Positions 31,192 through 39,648 of a DNA stretch of 64,000 nucleotides are shown in pieces. The stretch comes from Pelomonas sp. Root1444 (GTDB taxonomy: Bacteria > Pseudomonadota > Gammaproteobacteria > Burkholderiales > Burkholderiaceae_C), in assembly GCF_001426885.1 (NCBI RefSeq), contig NZ_LMFP01000011.1:274756-338755 (forward strand). Direction: 5' to 3'. Below the pieces are notes generated by a model. The model was given only the letters and a program-made list of their open reading frames with translations, was not told the DNA's origin and searched no databases. The translations under genes were made by a program, and so were the position numbers. Numbering within the stretch: position 1 is the first letter of the stretch; each line of letters begins with the position of its first letter.

Positions 31192-32491
31192 TGCGATCGA
31201 GCAGCGCCTTGAGTTTTTCGGCCTTGCCGGGATTGAGCTGGGTCGCCCAGGCCACGCGGCCTTGCAGGTGGCGACGAAAGTCGGCATGCCCGTCGCGGTT
31301 CTGTCCGGCCGGGCCGTCGACGACACAGCGGTGCAGCACGGCCTTGAGCCGGTCGAACTCGTCGCGCGGCAGGTTGGGCCGGTCGTTGACGACGATGCCG
31401 CACACCGACTGGCGCTGCGCGATGCCGAGGCTGCGCGTCTTGCGCGGGTTGACGACAAAGCCCTCGTCCTCGGCGATCGCGGCGACCCAGGCGCCCACGC
31501 TGCGAACCGGCAGCGCCGCGGGGCCGGAGATGACGAGGTCGTCCGCATAGCGGCTGTAGCGCGCGCCGAAGCGCTCGGCCAGGCCCGTCAGGCGGGCGTC
31601 CAGCGCGAAGGCGCAGAGGTTGGCGACGGCCGGGGAGGTCGGCGCGCCCTGCGGCAGGTGCGGGTCGCGCAGGCGCTGGCGTTGCAGCCAGCCCAGCCGC
31701 GGCTCGGCACGCAGCCAGGCCTCCGGCGTGGCGGTCGTGCACAGCGCCGTCAGCGCACGGGCCACGGCGGTCGAGTAGCCCAGCGTCTTGAACAGCGCAT
31801 GCACGCGCGCGGCGCGCACGGTCGAGAAGAAGTCGCCCAGGTCGAAGCGCAGGACCCGGCCCTGGCCGACATGCCGGGCCGCATGCTGCACGACCGAGCG
31901 GCCGCGCGCGTAGCCGAAGGCAGCGTCGTGCGGCGGCAGGCCGTTCAGCAGTTGGGCCAGCAGGCGGCGCTGCACCGCGCGCAGGTGCGGCTCGGGCACC
32001 TCCAGCAGCCGCCAGCCGGCGCCCTCGCCTCGCTTGGGGATCAGCGCCTGGCGGTAATGCTGCTGCGCCAGCGGCCGGCAGCGCTGCCAGTCGGTGGGCA
32101 GCGTCAGCCGCCACAGGCCCGCCGGCGTCATGCCCAGGCCGCGCGCCAGGGCACCGACGGTGGGCCAGTCCGGGCGCTCCAGGCCGGCAGGCGCCGGTGC
32201 CGGCGCGTCAGGCGCGCGCAGCAGCCAGCGGCGCGCCTCGGGCCGGGCCGCGCTGAACCAGGCCTCGGCAAAACCGTCGTGCGCGTCGACGCGCCGGGCC
32301 AGCGTCGCCACGTCCAGACGCCGCCAGACCTCGCCCGGCACGCGCGCCATCGCCTCGGCCAGCGCGGCCAGCCAGGGCGGGCGTGCATCCAGGCAGGCGG
32401 CCATGCGCGCCGCCAGGCCGCCCGCCTCGTGCGGACCGGCGAGCATCGCGCGGGCCAGCGCCCGGGCGGTCGTGGTGCGGGCAGCGTCCAC
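31175..32491 (-). CDS. Retron-like reverse transcriptase
   Basis: 438 residues from GTG 32491, which has AGGGAG nine bases upstream; the frame stays open to 32692, but that part is Arg/Pro/Ser-rich and overlaps a structured region. The N-terminal ~140 residues are helical and unrecognised. The RT core runs from IPKRGEGAGWRLLEVPEPHLRAVQR through DAAFGYARGRSV, FDLGDFF (Asp218), LPQGAPTSP (279-287) and the catalytic YADD (315-318) to a thumb region ending NPGKAEKLKALLDRITW. In retron RTs two signatures, NAxxH and VTG, are expected; here they read HAARH (203-207) and VCG (363-365). There is no maturase or endonuclease domain, so it is not a group II intron protein. It could produce msDNA from the RNA region directly upstream. 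Confidence 0.9.
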   Translation of the reverse strand: MDAARTTTARALARAMLAGPHEAGGLAARMAACLDARPPWLAALAEAMARVPGEVWRRLDVATLARRVDAHDGFAEAWFSAARPEARRWLLRAPDAPAPAPAGLERPDWPTVGALARGLGMTPAGLWRLTLPTDWQRCRPLAQQHYRQALIPKRGEGAGWRLLEVPEPHLRAVQRRLLAQLLNGLPPHDAAFGYARGRSVVQHAARHVGQGRVLRFDLGDFFSTVRAARVHALFKTLGYSTAVARALTALCTTATPEAWLRAEPRLGWLQRQRLRDPHLPQGAPTSPAVANLCAFALDARLTGLAERFGARYSRYADDLVISGPAALPVRSVGAWVAAIAEDEGFVVNPRKTRSLGIAQRQSVCGIVVNDRPNLPRDEFDRLKAVLHRCVVDGPAGQNRDGHADFRRHLQGRVAWATQLNPGKAEKLKALLDRITWPG

Positions 32492-32535
32492 CCTGTTCGT
32501 CTCCCTGATGACAAGGTGCGGCGCGCTGCCCGAGC

Positions 32536-32701
32536 GACGGGTGATGCGTGAGCTGCCTGGCGCTTTGCGCCACCGGGCTCGCGCCCTGCCGGACGAGAGA
32601 TTCAAGACCCCCGGGGGTGCCCCGGAGTGCCCGCCCGTGAAGGCTGGCAAAGACCTCGGGCAGCGGCCGCGCGGCGATGGTAGCCGCCACAATCACCCGC
32701 C
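32536..32701 (-). ncRNA. Candidate retron msr-msd-like RNA
   Basis: The 166 nt just upstream of the reverse transcriptase gene begin (in the minus-strand RNA) with GGCGGGUGAU and end with AUCACCCGUC, which pair over ten bases with one G-U. Between them lie perfect hairpins GCGGC/GCCGC, CCGGGG-CAC-CCCCGG and UGGCGC-AAA-GCGCCA. Long-range a1/a2 pairing around internal hairpins, 45 nt ahead of an RT gene, is retron architecture. No conserved branch-point sequence was identified. Confidence 0.4.
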
Positions 32702-33343
32702 ATGGACATCTACAAGCCCCTCGTCGCGCTGCTGGCCATCGTGAATCCGGTCGGCGTGGTGCCCTTCTTCATCCACTTCACGTCCGCGTTCTCGCGCGCG
32801 CAGCGGCGCCGCACCATCCTCGTCAGCGCCTGCACGGCCGGCATCGTCATCGCGCTCAGCGCCCTGTTCGGCCTGAAGATCATCGAGTTCTTCGGCATCT
32901 CGCTGGCCAGCTTCCAGGTCGGCGGCGGCTGCCTGCTGCTGATCAGCTCGCTGCAGATGCTCAACGCCAAGCCAGCCGAGGCCCGTCCGCAGGACGTGAG
33001 CGACGGCGACAACAAGGTGGACGCTGGCGCCAGCATCGCCGTCGTGCCGCTGACCATCCCGCTGCTGACTGGGCCGGCGACGATCTCGACGATGGTCATC
33101 TACGCGGACAAGACCCGGCACTGGTGGGAGCTGGCCATCCTGTGCGGCTACGGCGTCGTCGTCGCGCTGGTGACCTTCATCGCCTTCTCGGCCTCCAGCA
33201 AGATCGCACGGGTGCTGGGGCAGACCGGCATCAACATCATGACGCGGCTGATGGGCCTGATCCTCGCGGCGCTGGCGGTGGAACTGCTGGCCGACGGGCT
33301 GATCAAGCTCTTCCCGGTGCTGGCCGCGCGAACCGTGGGGTGA
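32702..33343 (+). CDS. MarC-family integral membrane protein
   Basis: 213 residues with six transmembrane segments, starting with IYKPLVALLAIVNPVGVVPFFIHFT, the typical MarC beginning. Further family marks are FFGISLASFQVGGGCLLLISSLQML and AVVPLTIPLLTGPATISTMV. The extra hydrophilic loop between TM3 and TM4 (NAKPAEARPQDVSDGDNKVDAG) is the usual variable part. The transport substrate of this family is not established, and despite the name it is not needed for multiple antibiotic resistance. ATG 32702 begins right after the candidate retron RNA arm. Confidence 0.93.
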   Translation: MDIYKPLVALLAIVNPVGVVPFFIHFTSAFSRAQRRRTILVSACTAGIVIALSALFGLKIIEFFGISLASFQVGGGCLLLISSLQMLNAKPAEARPQDVSDGDNKVDAGASIAVVPLTIPLLTGPATISTMVIYADKTRHWWELAILCGYGVVVALVTFIAFSASSKIARVLGQTGINIMTRLMGLILAALAVELLADGLIKLFPVLAARTVG

Positions 33344-33345
33344 AC

Positions 33346-34368
33346 ATGCTCTTCGACCTGCCTCCGATCTGGATGGCGCCGATGGCCGGCGAGGCCGCCA
33401 GCGCCGCGCTCGTGGCCGCCGTCAGTGCGGGTGGCGGCTTCGGCCAGCTGGGCGCGGCCTACCTGAGCCCCGAGCGCATCGCCGAGACAGCCGCCGACAT
33501 CCGTGCGCACACCGACCGGCCCTTCGGCATCAACCTGTTCTGCCCGCAGGCCTGGCTGCGCGACGACGAGGCGCTGGACGGCTACCTCGCCCGCCTGGCC
33601 GTCTGGCATGCCGAGCTGGGCCTGCCGGCGCCGCTGCGCCCGGAGCGCTACGAGGAGGATTTCGAGGCCCAGCTCGAAGCCACGATCGCGGCCCGGCCTG
33701 CCGTCATCAGCTTCGCCATGGGCGACCCGGGCGTGGCGCGGGTGGCGGCGTTGAAGGCCCAGGGCTTCAAGGTGGTGGGCACGGCCACGCAGGTGTCCGA
33801 AGGCCGCATGCTGCAGGCCAGCGGCGTCGACGCCGTCGTGGCCCAGGGCTATGAGGCCGGCGGACATCGCGGCGGTTTCCTGGGCAGCCCGGAAGGCGCG
33901 CTGATCGGCACGTTGGCCCTGGTGCCGCAGCTGGTCGACGCGCTCGACATCCCGGTCATCGCCGCCGGTGGCATTGCGGACGCGCGCGGCGTCGCGGCGG
34001 CGCGGGCGCTGGGGGCCAGCGCGGCGACCGTCGGCACGGCCTTCCTGCTTGTCGACGAATGCCCGTTGTCGCCGGCCTACCGCGCGGCGCTGCTGGCAGC
34101 GAGTGATGCCGACTCGACGTTGACGCGCGCGTTCTCCGGCCGCTTCGCGCGCGGCGTGGCCAACCGCGTCACGCGCGAGCTGGACGGCGTGGCACTGCCC
34201 GCCTTCCCGCAGCCGAACGCGGCCAGCCGGCCCATGCGCCAGGCGGCCGCCAAGGCCGGGCAGGCGGACTTCATCAGCCTGTGGGCCGGCCAGGCGCTGC
34301 CGCTGAACCGCGCGCCGGGCTCGGCGGCCGCGCTGGTGGCGGCACTTCACAAGGGCTGGCGCGCTTGA
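33346..34368 (+). CDS. Nitronate monooxygenase (2-nitropropane dioxygenase family)
   Basis: 340 residues. FMN-binding TIM barrel that oxidises propionate 3-nitronate and related toxic nitronates. Family marks: IWMAPMAGEAASAALVAAVSAGGGFGQLGAAYLSPE at the N-terminus, FGINLFCP, the catalytic His174 in QGYEAGGHRGGF, and the phosphate-binding loops IPVIAAGGIADARGVAAARALGASAATVGTAFL. It starts 3 bp after marC. Its stop overlaps the creB start (TTGA), so it is probably cotranscribed with creB. Confidence 0.92.
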   Translation: MLFDLPPIWMAPMAGEAASAALVAAVSAGGGFGQLGAAYLSPERIAETAADIRAHTDRPFGINLFCPQAWLRDDEALDGYLARLAVWHAELGLPAPLRPERYEEDFEAQLEATIAARPAVISFAMGDPGVARVAALKAQGFKVVGTATQVSEGRMLQASGVDAVVAQGYEAGGHRGGFLGSPEGALIGTLALVPQLVDALDIPVIAAGGIADARGVAAARALGASAATVGTAFLLVDECPLSPAYRAALLAASDADSTLTRAFSGRFARGVANRVTRELDGVALPAFPQPNAASRPMRQAAAKAGQADFISLWAGQALPLNRAPGSAAALVAALHKGWRA

Positions 34369-35027
34369 GCCTGCTGCTGCTGGAAGACGACCCGGCCATC
34401 GCCGACACCGTCGTGTTCGCGCTGCAGCGCGAGGGCTTCACGGTCGAGCACCGCGCCTGGCTGGCCGAGGCGCGCGAGCGGCTGCGCGAAACGCCCGCGC
34501 CCGAGCTGCTCATCCTGGACATCGGCCTGCCCGACGGCCATGGCCTGGACCTGTGCCGCGAGCTGCGCGCCGGGCCGCTGAAGGCCTTGCCCGTCATCGT
34601 GCTGAGCGCCCGCAGCGAGGAGATGGACCGCGTGCTGGGCCTGGAGCTGGGCGCGGACGACTACCTCGCCAAGCCCTTCAGCCCGCGCGAGCTGGTGGCC
34701 CGCGTGCGCGCGCTGCTGCGCCGCGCCCAGGCGGCACCGGCCGTGGCGGCGGGCTTCGTCGTCGACGGCGCGCGCGTGCGGCTGGACGGCGTGCTGCTCA
34801 ACCTCACCAAGCTGGAGCTAGGCCTGCTGCTCAAGCTGCTGCAGGCGCCGCAGCGCATCCACTCCCGCGAGGTGCTGCTGGACGCCGTCTGGGGCACGAG
34901 CGCCGACAGCGGCGACCGCACGGTAGACACCCACATCAAGACGCTGCGCGCCAAGCTGCGCGAGGCGGCACCGACGCGCGATCCCATCAAGACGCATCGG
35001 GGCATGGGCTACTCGCTGGAGCCATGA
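34365..35027 (+). CDS. creB: Response regulator CreB (OmpR/PhoB type)
   Basis: 220 residues from TTG 34365, which overlaps the preceding stop codon (TTGA); no better start fits because the receiver domain begins at once (SLLLLEDDP). REC domain with phospho-acceptor Asp52 (LLILDIGLPDGHG) and Lys at YLAKPFSP, then a winged-helix output domain ending DTHIKTLRAKLREAAPTRDPIKTHRGMGYSLEP. In E. coli CreB turns on genes with the direct repeat TTCAC-N6-TTCAC; such a site lies before creD here. Assignment rests on the creC-creD context and this site. Confidence 0.9.
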   Translation: MSLLLLEDDPAIADTVVFALQREGFTVEHRAWLAEARERLRETPAPELLILDIGLPDGHGLDLCRELRAGPLKALPVIVLSARSEEMDRVLGLELGADDYLAKPFSPRELVARVRALLRRAQAAPAVAAGFVVDGARVRLDGVLLNLTKLELGLLLKLLQAPQRIHSREVLLDAVWGTSADSGDRTVDTHIKTLRAKLREAAPTRDPIKTHRGMGYSLEP

Positions 35028-35054
35028 CGAAGCACTTCGCCTGGAGGTCCTGAC

Positions 35055-36476
35055 ATGCGCCTGGGCCTGCGCGTCTTCTTCGGCTTCTTCCTGATCGCCG
35101 GCCTCAGCGCCGTGCTGCTGCTGAAGGTCTTCCTGGCCGAGGTGAAGCCCAGCGTGCGCGAGGTCATGGAAGACCTGATGGTGGAGGCCGCCCACCTGCT
35201 GGCCGAGACCGCCGCGGACGAGATGGATGGCGACGGCCTCAAGCCCGGCAGCCGGCTCGGCGCGCAGCTGCAGCGCTACGCGAAGCGCGAGGTCGACGTG
35301 GCGATCTGGGGGGTGCGCAAGCAGAGCCTGGACCTGCGCCTGTACGTGACCGATGCGCGTGGCCGTGTCGTGCTGGACTCCGGCCAGCCGTCGGCCGTGG
35401 GCCAGGACTATTCGCAGTGGAACGACGTCGCCCGCACGCTGCGCGGCGACTATGGCGCGCGCTCGACGCGCTACGCGGCCGACGACCGCAGCACCATCCT
35501 CGTCGTCGCGGCGCCCATCTTGAAGGAGGGCCGCGTGCTGGGCGTCGTCAGCGTCGCCAAGCCGGTGGCCAGCGTGCAGCGCTTCATCGACCGCGCCGAA
35601 CGCCGCGTGTTCTGGGCCGGCGCCGCGCTGCTGGCGGCCAGCCTCGTCGTCGGCGTGGCGGTGACGCTGTGGCTGGTCGCCTCGGTGCGGCGGCTGCGCC
35701 GCTATGCCCAGCAGGCGCAGGCCGGCCAGGCGATTGCGCCGCCGGCGATGCCGGGCGAGCTGGGCGACCTGGCGAACGCGATGGACGACATGCGCCGCCG
35801 GCTGGAGGGTCGCGAGCAGCTGGAGCACGACGTGCGGGCGCTGACGCATGAGCTCAAGAGCCCGCTGGCCGCGCTGCGCGCCAGCGGCGAGCTGCTGCAG
35901 GACGAGCTGCCCGCCGCGGACCGCCAGCGCTTTGCCGCGCAGGTGCTGGACCAGACCGCCCGGCTGCAGACGCTGGTGGAGCGCGTGCTGGCGCTGTCGC
36001 AGCTGGAGGCGCAGGTGGGCCTGGGCGAGCGGCAACGCCTGGCGCTGGCGGACTGGACCGACGCCCAGCTGGAGCACCAGGCGCCGCGGCTGGCGCGCAA
36101 GGGCCTCGGCGTCGTGTGGACGGCGCGCGACGCGGTGACGGTCGACGCCGATGCCGCACTGCTGGAGCTGGCCTTCGGCAACTTGCTCGTCAACGCCATC
36201 GACTTCGCGCCCGCCGGCTCGACGCTCGAACTCGCCGTCAGCACGACGCCGACGAGCGTGCGCCTGGCGCTGCGCGACCACGGCCCCGGCGTGCCGGCGG
36301 TGGCCTTCCAGCAGCTGGGCAAGCGCTTCTTCTCGACGGCGCGGCCGGGCAGCCTCGTCAAGGGCTCGGGCCTGGGCCTGGCGATTGCGCGGCGCGTGGC
36401 CGAGCTGCATGGCGGGCGGCTGGCGTTCGAGGCGGCGGCGCCAGGGTTGAAGGTGACGCTCATCCTGCCGCTCTGA
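35055..36476 (+). CDS. creC: Sensor histidine kinase CreC
   Basis: 473 residues. N-terminal TM (about 8-26), a periplasmic domain of about 150 residues with the family start VKPSVREVMEDLMVEAAHLLAE, a second TM (about 185-205), HAMP, HisKA with His265 (THELKSPLAALRASGELL) and a HATPase domain (GNLLVNAIDFAPAGSTLEL, GSGLGLAIARRVAELHGG). It phosphorylates CreB in response to growth-medium or cell-envelope conditions. The gene lies 27 bp after creB. Confidence 0.92.
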   Translation: MRLGLRVFFGFFLIAGLSAVLLLKVFLAEVKPSVREVMEDLMVEAAHLLAETAADEMDGDGLKPGSRLGAQLQRYAKREVDVAIWGVRKQSLDLRLYVTDARGRVVLDSGQPSAVGQDYSQWNDVARTLRGDYGARSTRYAADDRSTILVVAAPILKEGRVLGVVSVAKPVASVQRFIDRAERRVFWAGAALLAASLVVGVAVTLWLVASVRRLRRYAQQAQAGQAIAPPAMPGELGDLANAMDDMRRRLEGREQLEHDVRALTHELKSPLAALRASGELLQDELPAADRQRFAAQVLDQTARLQTLVERVLALSQLEAQVGLGERQRLALADWTDAQLEHQAPRLARKGLGVVWTARDAVTVDADAALLELAFGNLLVNAIDFAPAGSTLELAVSTTPTSVRLALRDHGPGVPAVAFQQLGKRFFSTARPGSLVKGSGLGLAIARRVAELHGGRLAFEAAAPGLKVTLILPL

Positions 36477-36477
36477 C

Positions 36478-36493
36478 TTCACGCTCGCTTCAC
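36478..36493 (+). promoter_or_regulatory. CreB-binding site (cre tag) ahead of creD
   Basis: TTCAC-GCTCGC-TTCAC, an exact match to the TTCAC-N6-TTCAC direct repeat bound by CreB (blr tag in Aeromonas). It begins one base after the creC stop codon and lies 43 bp before the creD start. Confidence 0.88.
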
Positions 36494-36535
36494 GCACTTC
36501 GTCATGCGCTCACCACCGCTGGCGATGCTGGCGGC

Positions 36536-37909
36536 ATGAACAAAGCCCTCCTCATCAAGCTGGCCATCCTGGCCGTCATCTCCGTCCTCATCTGCATCGT
36601 CCTCGCTCAGATCGGTGGGCTGGTGTACGAGCGCCAGCAACGTCAACGCGAGGCGACGCAAAGCGTCGAGCAATCGCTGGCCGGTCCCCAGGCGCTGGCA
36701 GGGCCGGCGCTGGTGCGCGCCTGCAAGGAAACCTGGACCTACATCTCGGACAAGAAGGAAATCACCGACTCGCGCGACTTCTGGCTGACGGCCACACCCT
36801 CGCAACTGCAGATCAATGGCGGTCTCAGCCCCGAAGAACGGCGACGTGGCCTCTTCAAGGTCAATACCTATGCTGCCCAGCTCAACATCGATGCGCGCTG
36901 GGACACGTTGGCCAGCCTGACGCCCAAGGCCGAGCACGCCAACGGTCGGCTCAGCTGCGACGACCCGGTTGTCGTCGCCGCGCTCAGCGACGCGCGCGGC
37001 ATCCGCACCGCAGAGCTCAAGCGAGATGGTGTTGTGCTGGCGGTCTCTCCGGGCACACCGCATCCGTCGCTGCGTGGCAGCCTGCACGCCCGGCTGCCGG
37101 AACAGCGCCTGGACCAGCCGCTGACCGTGACGCTGAAACTCAACCTCGTCGGCAGCCAGCGTTTCGGTGTCGTGCCAGCCGCCGGCAGCACGCAGGTCAC
37201 GCTGCAATCCAGCTGGCGACATCCCAGCTTCACGGGTCAATTCCTACCCATCGAGCACCAGATCGGCGTCAGCGGCTTCACGGCGCGCTGGGCCGTCTCG
37301 TCGCTGGCCAGCTCGGCGGCAGCCGATCTCGTGTCGGGCGGCGCGCTGCCCGACCTGTCGGAACGTTTCTCTCCCTACCGGATCGATGCACCTCAAGCGA
37401 CGCCGAATCGCAAGGGTCTCGACGTCCTCGCCGTCGAACTCATCGACCCCGTGAACCCCTACGTCATGAGCGACCGCGCCATCAAGTACGGCCTGATGTT
37501 CATCGCGCTCACCTTCGTCACCGTCGGCCTGACCGAACTGCTGACGGGCCGGCGCGTCCACCCGGTGCAGTACCTGCTCGTGGGCCTGGCGCTGAGCCTG
37601 TTCTTCCTGCTGCTGCTGAGCCTGTCGGAGCACCTGCCCTTCCTGGTGGCCTACCTGATCGCGGCCGGCGCGGCGGCCGCGGTGCTGACGCAATACGCCG
37701 CGGCCATGCTGGGCGGCTGGCTGCGCGGCCTGGCGTTCGGCGGCGGCATCGCGCTGTTGTATGGCGCGCTCTACGTGCTGCTGAGCCGCGAGCAGACGGC
37801 CCTCGTCATCGGCGCGGTGCTGCTGTTCGCGGTGCTGGCGGCGGTCATGACGCTGACGCGCAAATTGGACTGGTACGGCATGGGCAGCGCCGTGCCGAAA
37901 GGGGAGTGA
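36536..37909 (+). CDS. creD: Cell-envelope integrity protein CreD
   Basis: 457 residues. One N-terminal TM (LAILAVISVLICIVLAQIGGLV), a periplasmic domain of about 280 residues (YERQQRQREATQSVEQSLAGPQALAGPALVRA at its start, PIEHQIGVSGFTARWAVSSLA later), then about five C-terminal TM segments (KYGLMFIALTFVTVGLTELLTGRRVHPVQYLLVGLAL). This order and the HPVQYLLVG motif are the CreD signature. CreD is the strongest CreB target in enteric bacteria and affects envelope stress and beta-lactam responses. The perfect cre tag just upstream supports the same regulation here. Confidence 0.95.
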   Translation: MNKALLIKLAILAVISVLICIVLAQIGGLVYERQQRQREATQSVEQSLAGPQALAGPALVRACKETWTYISDKKEITDSRDFWLTATPSQLQINGGLSPEERRRGLFKVNTYAAQLNIDARWDTLASLTPKAEHANGRLSCDDPVVVAALSDARGIRTAELKRDGVVLAVSPGTPHPSLRGSLHARLPEQRLDQPLTVTLKLNLVGSQRFGVVPAAGSTQVTLQSSWRHPSFTGQFLPIEHQIGVSGFTARWAVSSLASSAAADLVSGGALPDLSERFSPYRIDAPQATPNRKGLDVLAVELIDPVNPYVMSDRAIKYGLMFIALTFVTVGLTELLTGRRVHPVQYLLVGLALSLFFLLLLSLSEHLPFLVAYLIAAGAAAAVLTQYAAAMLGGWLRGLAFGGGIALLYGALYVLLSREQTALVIGAVLLFAVLAAVMTLTRKLDWYGMGSAVPKGE

Positions 37910-37958
37910 ATTACGCTAGAGCTTGCTGCGCGCCGCGCAGCGCCCTGCACTGTCTTCA

Positions 37959-39608
37959 ATGTCCGCACAAGGTTTCGACTACATCATCGTGGGCGCCGGC
38001 ACCGCCGGCTGCCTGCTGGCCAACCGGCTCAGCGCCAACCCGCAAAAGCGTGTGCTGCTCATCGAGGCCGGCGGCAAGGACGACTACCACTGGATCCACA
38101 TCCCCGTCGGCTATCTCCACTGCATCGGCAACCCGCGCACCGACTGGTGTTTCAGCACCGAGGCCGAACCGGGCCTGAACGGCCGCAGCCTGCGCTACCC
38201 GCGCGGCAAGGTGCTGGGGGGCAGCTCCAGCATCAACGGCATGATCTACATGCGGGGCCAGAGCCGCGACTACGAGCACTGGGCCGACGTGACCGGTGAC
38301 GACACCTGGCGCTGGGAGCGCGTGCTGCGCGCCTTCCGCCGCCACGAGAACCACTGGCGGCTGGACAAGCCCGATACCGCGCCGGAGGGATTTGCCGAGA
38401 TGCACGGCCACAAGGGCGAATGGCGCGTGGAGCAGCAACGGTTGCGCTGGCCCATCCTCGATGCCTTCGCCGCGGCGGCGCAGCAGGCCGGCATCCCGGC
38501 CACCAGCGACTTCAACGCCGGCAACAACGAGGGCGTGGGCTATTTCGAGGTCAACCAGAAGAAGGGCCTGCGCTGGAACGCGGCCAAGGCCTTCCTGCGG
38601 CCCACGACCTTCGGCCGGCCCAACTTCGAGCTGTGGACCGGCGCGCAGGTGCGCAAGCTGCGCCTGATGCGCGACGACAACGGCCTGCGTTGCGGCGGCG
38701 TGGAGGTGCAGACGCCGCATGGCATCGAGCAGCCGTGGCTCAACGTCGGCGGCGAGGTCATCCTCGCGGCGGGTGCCATCGGCTCGCCGCAGATCCTGCA
38801 GCTCTCGGGCCTGGGGCCGGCGGAACTGCTGCAGGGGCTGGGCATCAACGTCGAGCAGAACCTGCGCGGCGTCGGCGCCAACCTGCAAGACCATCTGCAG
38901 GTGCGCGCCGTCTACAAGGTGCAGGGCGCCAGGACGCTGAACCTGCGCTCCGCCTCGCTGCTGGGCAAGGCCATGATCGGCCTGGAGTACGCGCTGCGCC
39001 GCAGCGGCCCGATGAGCATGGCGCCGAGCCAGCTGGGCGCCTTCACGCGCAGCAGCCCGGAGAAGGTCTGGCCCGACCTGGAATACCACGTGCAGCCGCT
39101 GTCGCTGGACGCCTTCGGCGAGCCGCTGCACGGCTTCGACGCCTTCACGGCCAGCGTCTGCAACCTGAACCCGACCAGCCGCGGCAGCGTCGGCATCACC
39201 TCGGCCGACCCGCTGGCCGCGCCGTCCATCCGGCCCAACTACCTGTCCACCGAGGCCGACCGCCAGGTCGCGGCCGAGAGCCTCAAGCTGACGCGGCGCA
39301 TCGTGGCCCAGCCGGCGCTGGCGGGCTTCAGGCCCGAGGAGTACCGGCCCGGGCCGCAGTACCAGACCGACGAGGACCTTGCCCGCCTGGCCGGTGACAT
39401 CGCCACGACCATCTTCCACCCCGTCGGCACCTGCCGCATGGGCCGCAAGGACGACCCCGATGCGGTGGTCGATTCGCGGCTGCGCGTGCGCGGCGTGGTG
39501 GGCCTGCGCGTGGCCGATGCCAGCGTGATGCCGACGATCACGAGCGGCAACACGAACTCGCCGACATTGATGATTGCAGAGAAGCTGGCGGGGTGGATCA
39601 CCGGCTGA
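37959..39608 (+). CDS. GMC-family FAD oxidoreductase (choline dehydrogenase-like)
   Basis: 549 residues from ATG 37959. N-terminal FAD motif DYIIVGAGTAGCLLANRLS (GxGxxG), GMC signature 1 YPRGKVLGGSSSINGMIYMRG, signature 2 GAIGSPQILQLSGLGP, and the C-terminal catalytic block HPVGTCRMG and SGNTNSPTLMIAEKLA with the His/Asn pair. The enzyme oxidises an alcohol; choline dehydrogenase or a long-chain or aryl alcohol dehydrogenase are possible. No signal peptide. A short decayed copy of its 3' end is present at 41362-41412. Confidence 0.93.
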   Translation: MSAQGFDYIIVGAGTAGCLLANRLSANPQKRVLLIEAGGKDDYHWIHIPVGYLHCIGNPRTDWCFSTEAEPGLNGRSLRYPRGKVLGGSSSINGMIYMRGQSRDYEHWADVTGDDTWRWERVLRAFRRHENHWRLDKPDTAPEGFAEMHGHKGEWRVEQQRLRWPILDAFAAAAQQAGIPATSDFNAGNNEGVGYFEVNQKKGLRWNAAKAFLRPTTFGRPNFELWTGAQVRKLRLMRDDNGLRCGGVEVQTPHGIEQPWLNVGGEVILAAGAIGSPQILQLSGLGPAELLQGLGINVEQNLRGVGANLQDHLQVRAVYKVQGARTLNLRSASLLGKAMIGLEYALRRSGPMSMAPSQLGAFTRSSPEKVWPDLEYHVQPLSLDAFGEPLHGFDAFTASVCNLNPTSRGSVGITSADPLAAPSIRPNYLSTEADRQVAAESLKLTRRIVAQPALAGFRPEEYRPGPQYQTDEDLARLAGDIATTIFHPVGTCRMGRKDDPDAVVDSRLRVRGVVGLRVADASVMPTITSGNTNSPTLMIAEKLAGWITG

Positions 39609-39648
39609 CGCCAGTCGGACGACCGGCACTGGGAGGGACGCGGGGGCC

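Noticed and set aside
31175..32491. Group II intron or diversity-generating retroelement
   Set aside because: No maturase or endonuclease domain, no intron RNA domain V found by eye, and no template/variable repeat pair or Avd gene nearby.
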